The position numbers were made by a program, and so were the translations under genes. A stretch of DNA of 21,301 nucleotides from Azolla pinnata (Eukaryota; Streptophyta; Polypodiopsida; Salviniales; Salviniaceae). How positions within the stretch are numbered: position 1 is the stretch's first letter; every line of letters starts with the position of its first letter. A model generated the notes under the pieces. It ran no database searches and was not told where the DNA came from. It saw only the letters and a program-made list of their open reading frames with translations. Where the stretch lies: NCBI GenBank assembly GCA_037176905.1, contig JBBBWG010010834.1, positions 1-21,301 on the forward strand, given 5' to 3'. This document shows, in pieces, positions 19,101-21,301 of the stretch.

Positions 19101-21142
19101 ATCACTGTCCTATTATTAGCGAATCACGGCACAATTAATTTGTGCAATCGATGACTACATCTGTGCAATCAGCCCCCTATTTTCCGAGTAATCAGGTATA
19201 GTTTTGGCACCAGACAACTTTTACGCAAAATAACAGTCGGATTTTAGATGCATATGAACTAAGCTGCCTTCAAATGCATAGCACCTACATCTATCGTATT
19301 TTATTATAAGATGTGCACATCTCTTGACCATTAGTACAACTAGTACAGCAAGGCTGGTAGATACATTGGCATATCAGCTAGAGTACAACTAGAATGGAAA
19401 AGATGTATGTGTACATGTTATTGAGACATTTCAGACTATTTACAAGCTTCAATATTCCTATTATGAGATATTTATGCTGATGAATCAAAGATGTCTCCAT
19501 CTAGCACTCCTCTATTCAGAGTGAAGCTGTTTTGGAGGGACGACAAAAAATGATGCTAAGCTTACTAGGGCCCTGTTCTCCATTCAGCATGTGAGATGCC
19601 ATTACTTAGGCTCTTTTTAAGGGAATAAGAATCTTGTGGCATCTATGATGACATACAACTACTTGAGTCCCATGCCAAGAACCCCTAGTGAGAGAATCCG
19701 CCACTCCTCACTAAAATTATAGATTGGCTCACCAGCTACATAACATTGTGTGATTCTTCATGCATGATCTACAAATCAACACGAGACAAATAGCACTTGT
19801 GCAAACTGAATCAAGGCATGGGCAACTGCATGCATGTTCTAAATTTCCTTGTTGGTTACCATGTTAATAAGGGGGTGACAAAAGAAAAAGAGATGGTGAA
19901 ACCCATGAATTGGATATCATATCAGTATTTTGTATGGTGGCAATGAAGTACTATGAAATAATATATAGGAGCTTCAGCCAACCATATGTAAAAGTGCATC
20001 ATGGGCTGACTACATTAATAGTAGAGGATATGCGGACACAGGAGAATGAAAAGAGAGATAAGCTAGCATCTACCACAGGACAAAATCGGGCAACAAGACT
20101 TACAGACCATTGCAAATGCAAACTATTCTTATTGAAACAGAATGATGAGAGAGAGATAGGTGACCTTTTGCAAGAGGATAGGTACACTATAAAAGTGTAT
20201 TGTGTCTTCTGTGCAAGCTGCAATGACAAGTTCATCCTTTGATAGTACCAATGACTGGAGAGCGGGCATCGACACTTCTGCTATTGCCCTTTCTTGAGCA
20301 GTTACTTCATTCTTTGGGGACTTGAGCAAGCTTTGAGATGCTTCTACAAGCTCCTTGGTATATGCAACACAGAATCCTGTTTGTAAAAATACAACCTTTT
20401 AAGATTTCTATTGATTCGCAAAGAACTCCAGAAAAGGAGATAAATCCTCCCATTCTTAATGTTCCTAATCCCTAACATTAAATGCATGGCATCTGTCATC
20501 TGAAAGAAATCTATTTCCATGCTATGAGTCGAATGCACAGCAAAATGAGCCTTCGACCCACCAACTTGTATATGGAATTTCACACGGTGACTTGAATAAA
20601 ATACCAGAATGATCGTGACGGTGACGGTGAGGGTGTTGACGACAAAAATGGAGATGATAACAATGTTTCATGCATTTTTCTGAGAATCCAGTATGTGCAA
20701 AACGATTATGCCATACTAAGGCATACAATGAGGACATTTTGAGCAGAAACGTTGCCATCTTGATAAGGTAAACAGTACCAACACAATCCTTGCAGATTCT
20801 TACTGAAACACATAGCCACATATGCTCATATTTTCCCCTTCAAGTTTCTATATTGACAACGGCAGCGGCAACGATGATGATGAAAATAAGAACGGGCAAA
20901 ATCCTGATGTTGGTGCAAAAAAGCTGCCAAGAAGAAGCGAAGGGGGAAAAAAAAAGGGCATTCCAATCTGAGAGCTTGCCTTGGGAGTGAAGAAAGAAGG
21001 TGAGGCCGAACTTGTTGGAGATGGCGACGGCTTGAACAGGGATGGTGTCAGCGAAGCCTCCCGGCACAACGCGAAGGTCGGGGCCGACCTTCTTGAAGAT
21101 GACGCCGTGGTCACCTCTAGCTTCCGCGTCCAAGACTTCCAT
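7169..21142 (-). CDS. NUP214: Nucleoporin NUP214 (19 exons, 1688 aa)
   Basis: Exons: 21142-20980, 20376-20165, 18029-17855, 16580-16431, 15875-15751, 15550-15438, 14809-14670, 14140-13978, 13845-13718, 13627-13436, 13326-13160, 12157-11999, 11927-11870, 11750-11617, 11528-11410, 11166-10788, 10389-10182, 10082-7944, 7311-7169 (TGA). All phases agree and total 5067 nt. Residues 1 to about 430 form the propeller domain ([39 protein letters not shown]). About 555-800 is a helical coiled-coil part ([33 protein letters not shown]). About 860-1688 is Ser/Thr/Pro-rich with FG motifs (STPFGS, MSPFGK, GSPFGV, GFGFGN), then GFAG repeats, ending [15 protein letters not shown]214 is a cytoplasmic-side pore subunit; its propeller docks the DEAD-box mRNA export helicase (LOS4 in Arabidopsis). 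The ATG at 21142 matches the expected N-terminal length, but the frame stays open to the window edge, so a start farther upstream is possible. Confidence 0.93.
7312..7943 (-). other. NUP214 intron 18 (last intron)
   Basis: A 632-bp AT-rich intron between the repeat-encoding exon 18 (donor ACAG|GTAATG) and the short last exon (acceptor CTGACAG|GTGG). Both exons end or begin with Gly/Phe-rich coding sequence, and codon phase 1 is preserved. Short open frames inside it show no recognisable protein. Confidence 0.85.
7979..8308 (-). repeat. NUP214: Coding 30-bp minisatellite of NUP214: eleven GFAG-type decapeptides
   Basis: Eleven consecutive units of exactly 30 bp, without any indel, encode ten-residue repeats of the form [10 protein letters not shown] (about residues 1520-1630). 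The downstream units form a subfamily, with Leu-Ala-Ser-Gly-Gly in place of Val-Ala-Ser-Thr-Gly in the four units at 7979-8098. Single variants include Gly-Phe-Ser-Gly (8159-8188) and Ala-Ser-Ser-Thr (8249-8278). The phenylalanine is followed by Ala or Ser rather than Gly, so these are not canonical FG repeats. A diverged Gly-Phe-Ala-Asn unit follows before the exon end. The 30-bp period also keeps antisense frames open, producing spurious proline-rich frames on the plus strand. Confidence 0.97.
10390..10787 (-). other. NUP214 intron 16
   Basis: A 398-bp AT-rich intron between the long linker exon 16 (donor ACAAA|GTAAGA) and exon 17 (acceptor TTTGTAG|TTATGG), phase 0. A TTTGACTGCATAA motif is repeated near 10628 and 10652. 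No gene or mobile element was seen. Confidence 0.85.
12158..13159 (-). other. NUP214 intron 11
   Basis: A 1002-bp intron that separates the two halves of the coiled-coil coding region, with donor AATAAG|GTAACT and acceptor GTTGCAG|GTGAAG in phase 0. It is AT-rich with poly-A and poly-T runs. I found no open frame with protein-like content and no repeats of note. Confidence 0.85.
14141..14669 (-). other. NUP214 intron 7, with a competing splice-site pair
   Basis: The preferred donor is CTGCAAG|GTGCGT and the preferred acceptor is CATTTCAG|CTTCTGG, which joins IELQ directly to ASGGDN as expected for the end of the propeller. A second donor 20 nt downstream (CATGTT|GTATGA) and a second acceptor 79 nt upstream (TTATCAG|ATGCTC) are present. 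Used together they would add 33 in-frame codons. Used singly, the upstream acceptor leads to an early stop. The rest is AT-rich with nothing recognised. Confidence 0.7.
14810..15437 (-). other. NUP214 intron 6
   Basis: A 628-bp intron within the propeller coding region, with donor TCATG|GTATAT and acceptor CGGTGCAG|GAACAT in phase 2. AT-rich sequence with no supportable internal feature. Confidence 0.85.
15876..16430 (-). other. NUP214 intron 4
   Basis: A 555-bp intron with donor GCATATG|GTATGT and acceptor TTATTGCAG|TTGACA in phase 1. AT-rich sequence. No internal gene, mobile element or tandem repeat was seen. Confidence 0.85.
16840..17290 (-). mobile_element. Possible degenerate non-LTR retrotransposon fragment
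   Basis: On the minus strand, coding-like stretches occur in successive frames. One contains [16 protein letters not shown]. It is followed after a frame change by [19 protein letters not shown] (about 16890-16940). The overlap looks like one sequence split by a frameshift. The PxDIIRxELGAxP pattern resembles the segment downstream of the reverse transcriptase domain in LINE-type elements, as I remember it. No catalytic reverse transcriptase motif, terminal repeat or target-site duplication is visible. It may equally be another decayed coding sequence. Confidence 0.3.
17616..17792. repeat. Duplication with 100-bp offset containing AT palindromes
   Basis: The segment 17616-17692 recurs at 17716-17792 with an exact 100-bp offset and scattered substitutions. 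Both copies start ATGCATTATGAGGAAATT and end TATATGATATAT then a CCTAC-containing tail. The first copy contains a perfect 26-bp palindrome at 17659-17684 (TGATATATCA ends). In the second copy substitutions break the symmetry. An A-rich run at 17703-17714 separates the copies. Confidence 0.9.
18030..20164 (-). other. NUP214 intron 2 (longest intron)
   Basis: A 2135-bp intron with donor AAAAG|GTCACC and acceptor ATTTTCAG|GGGAAT in phase 0. The residues on either side join as expected in the propeller, so I see no sign of a missed exon. The interior is AT-rich. Short open frames, for example on the plus strand at 18936-19154, have no recognisable content, and no transposon ends or long repeats were detected by eye. 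Confidence 0.8.
20377..20979 (-). other. NUP214 intron 1, GC-AG class
   Basis: Exon 1 ends CCCAAG and the intron begins GCAAGC. It ends TTTTACAAACAG before GATTCTGTG. No GT is placed so as to keep the frame, whereas the GC junction gives a glycine codon (G|GA) and the continuous peptide [14 protein letters not shown], which fits the family's first propeller segment. GC-AG introns with a strong AG|GCAAG donor are a known minor class spliced by the U2 machinery. The 603-bp intron also contains a GATGGTGA-like low-complexity stretch near 20610-20640. Confidence 0.85.
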
Positions 21143-21199
21143 GAGAACCTTCTCCCAGTTTGTTTCTCCAGGGACCGAGACTGGGGCACTGCTCGGGTC

Positions 21200-21265
21200 C
21201 ACTCCCTCGCTCTCTCTATCTCTGTCTCTCTCTCTCTCTCTCTCTCCGTCTGCTCTGTCTCTGTC
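21200..21265 (-). promoter_or_regulatory. CT/GA-rich leader of NUP214
   Basis: A (CT)n-like tract on the plus strand (GAGA on the coding strand) lies about 60-120 bp upstream of the chosen ATG. GA/CT microsatellites are common in plant 5' UTRs. The frame of exon 1 continues through it as Arg-Glu/Arg-Asp dipeptides to the window edge without a stop, so an N-terminal extension cannot be excluded, but such residues are what any open GAGA tract would give. No TATA box or transcription start can be placed in the remaining 36 bases. Confidence 0.5.
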
Positions 21266-21301
21266 CACGATCGAAGCTGTCGCGTGCCCGTTTCTGTCAG
21301 G

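Noticed and set aside
19910-20242. Plus-strand 110-codon frame in the right part
   Set aside because: It overlaps NUP214 exon 2 on the other strand and has no recognisable domain.
21266-21268. GTG at this site as the NUP214 start
   Set aside because: Non-ATG initiation is not needed. The frame is open through a GAGA leader and an ATG at 21142 gives the expected N-terminal length.

Overview
The window is nuclear genomic DNA from a land plant. It has two complete multi-exon genes on the minus strand, with GT-AG introns, GA/CT-rich leaders and telo-box leaders. One gene matches a plant/cyanobacterial plastid family (DUF3531) and the other is a plant-type nucleoporin NUP214. I could not resolve the clade. 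The NUP214 N-terminus is quite unlike the Arabidopsis one, which would fit a non-seed plant, but that is only an impression.

Layout, left to right. (1) 1-350: the 5' end of a third minus-strand gene that runs off the left edge. It has a hexanucleotide repeat, a start codon fused to a donor-like site, and a leader of telo-box 24-mers. (2) 420-820: an alternating purine-pyrimidine ACATGC-type array with 32-bp and 101-bp higher-order units. (3) 830-2250: intergenic DNA with small duplications, a near-perfect GATA hairpin and unassigned open frames. (4) 2256-4984: the DUF3531 gene, eight exons, 302 codons. I reconstructed it exon by exon and all phases agree. Its start codon is preceded by four TTAGGG-type telomeric units. 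(5) 5050-5850: a second, larger ACATGC/RY-motif array that occupies the position of the DUF3531 promoter, followed by a 24-bp AT-rich tandem repeat and probable retroelement debris up to about 7100. (6) 7169-21142: a NUP214 gene of 19 exons and 1688 codons, filling the right two thirds. It encodes an N-terminal beta-propeller, a central coiled coil, and a long Ser/Thr/Pro-rich FG region that ends in eleven GFAG-type repeats encoded by an exact 30-bp minisatellite. Intron 1 is of the GC-AG class, and intron 3 holds a 100-bp duplication with palindromes and a frame-broken retrotransposon-like remnant.

The two complete genes act in different compartments. NUP214 belongs to the cytoplasmic face of the nuclear pore and is used in mRNA export. 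The DUF3531 protein is probably plastid-targeted and has no known function. Nothing indicates that they work together. No bacterial-type system, CRISPR array, RNA gene or intact mobile element was found. The most unusual signal is structural: two of the minus-strand genes share the order ACATGC array, then telomeric or telo-box leader, then start codon.
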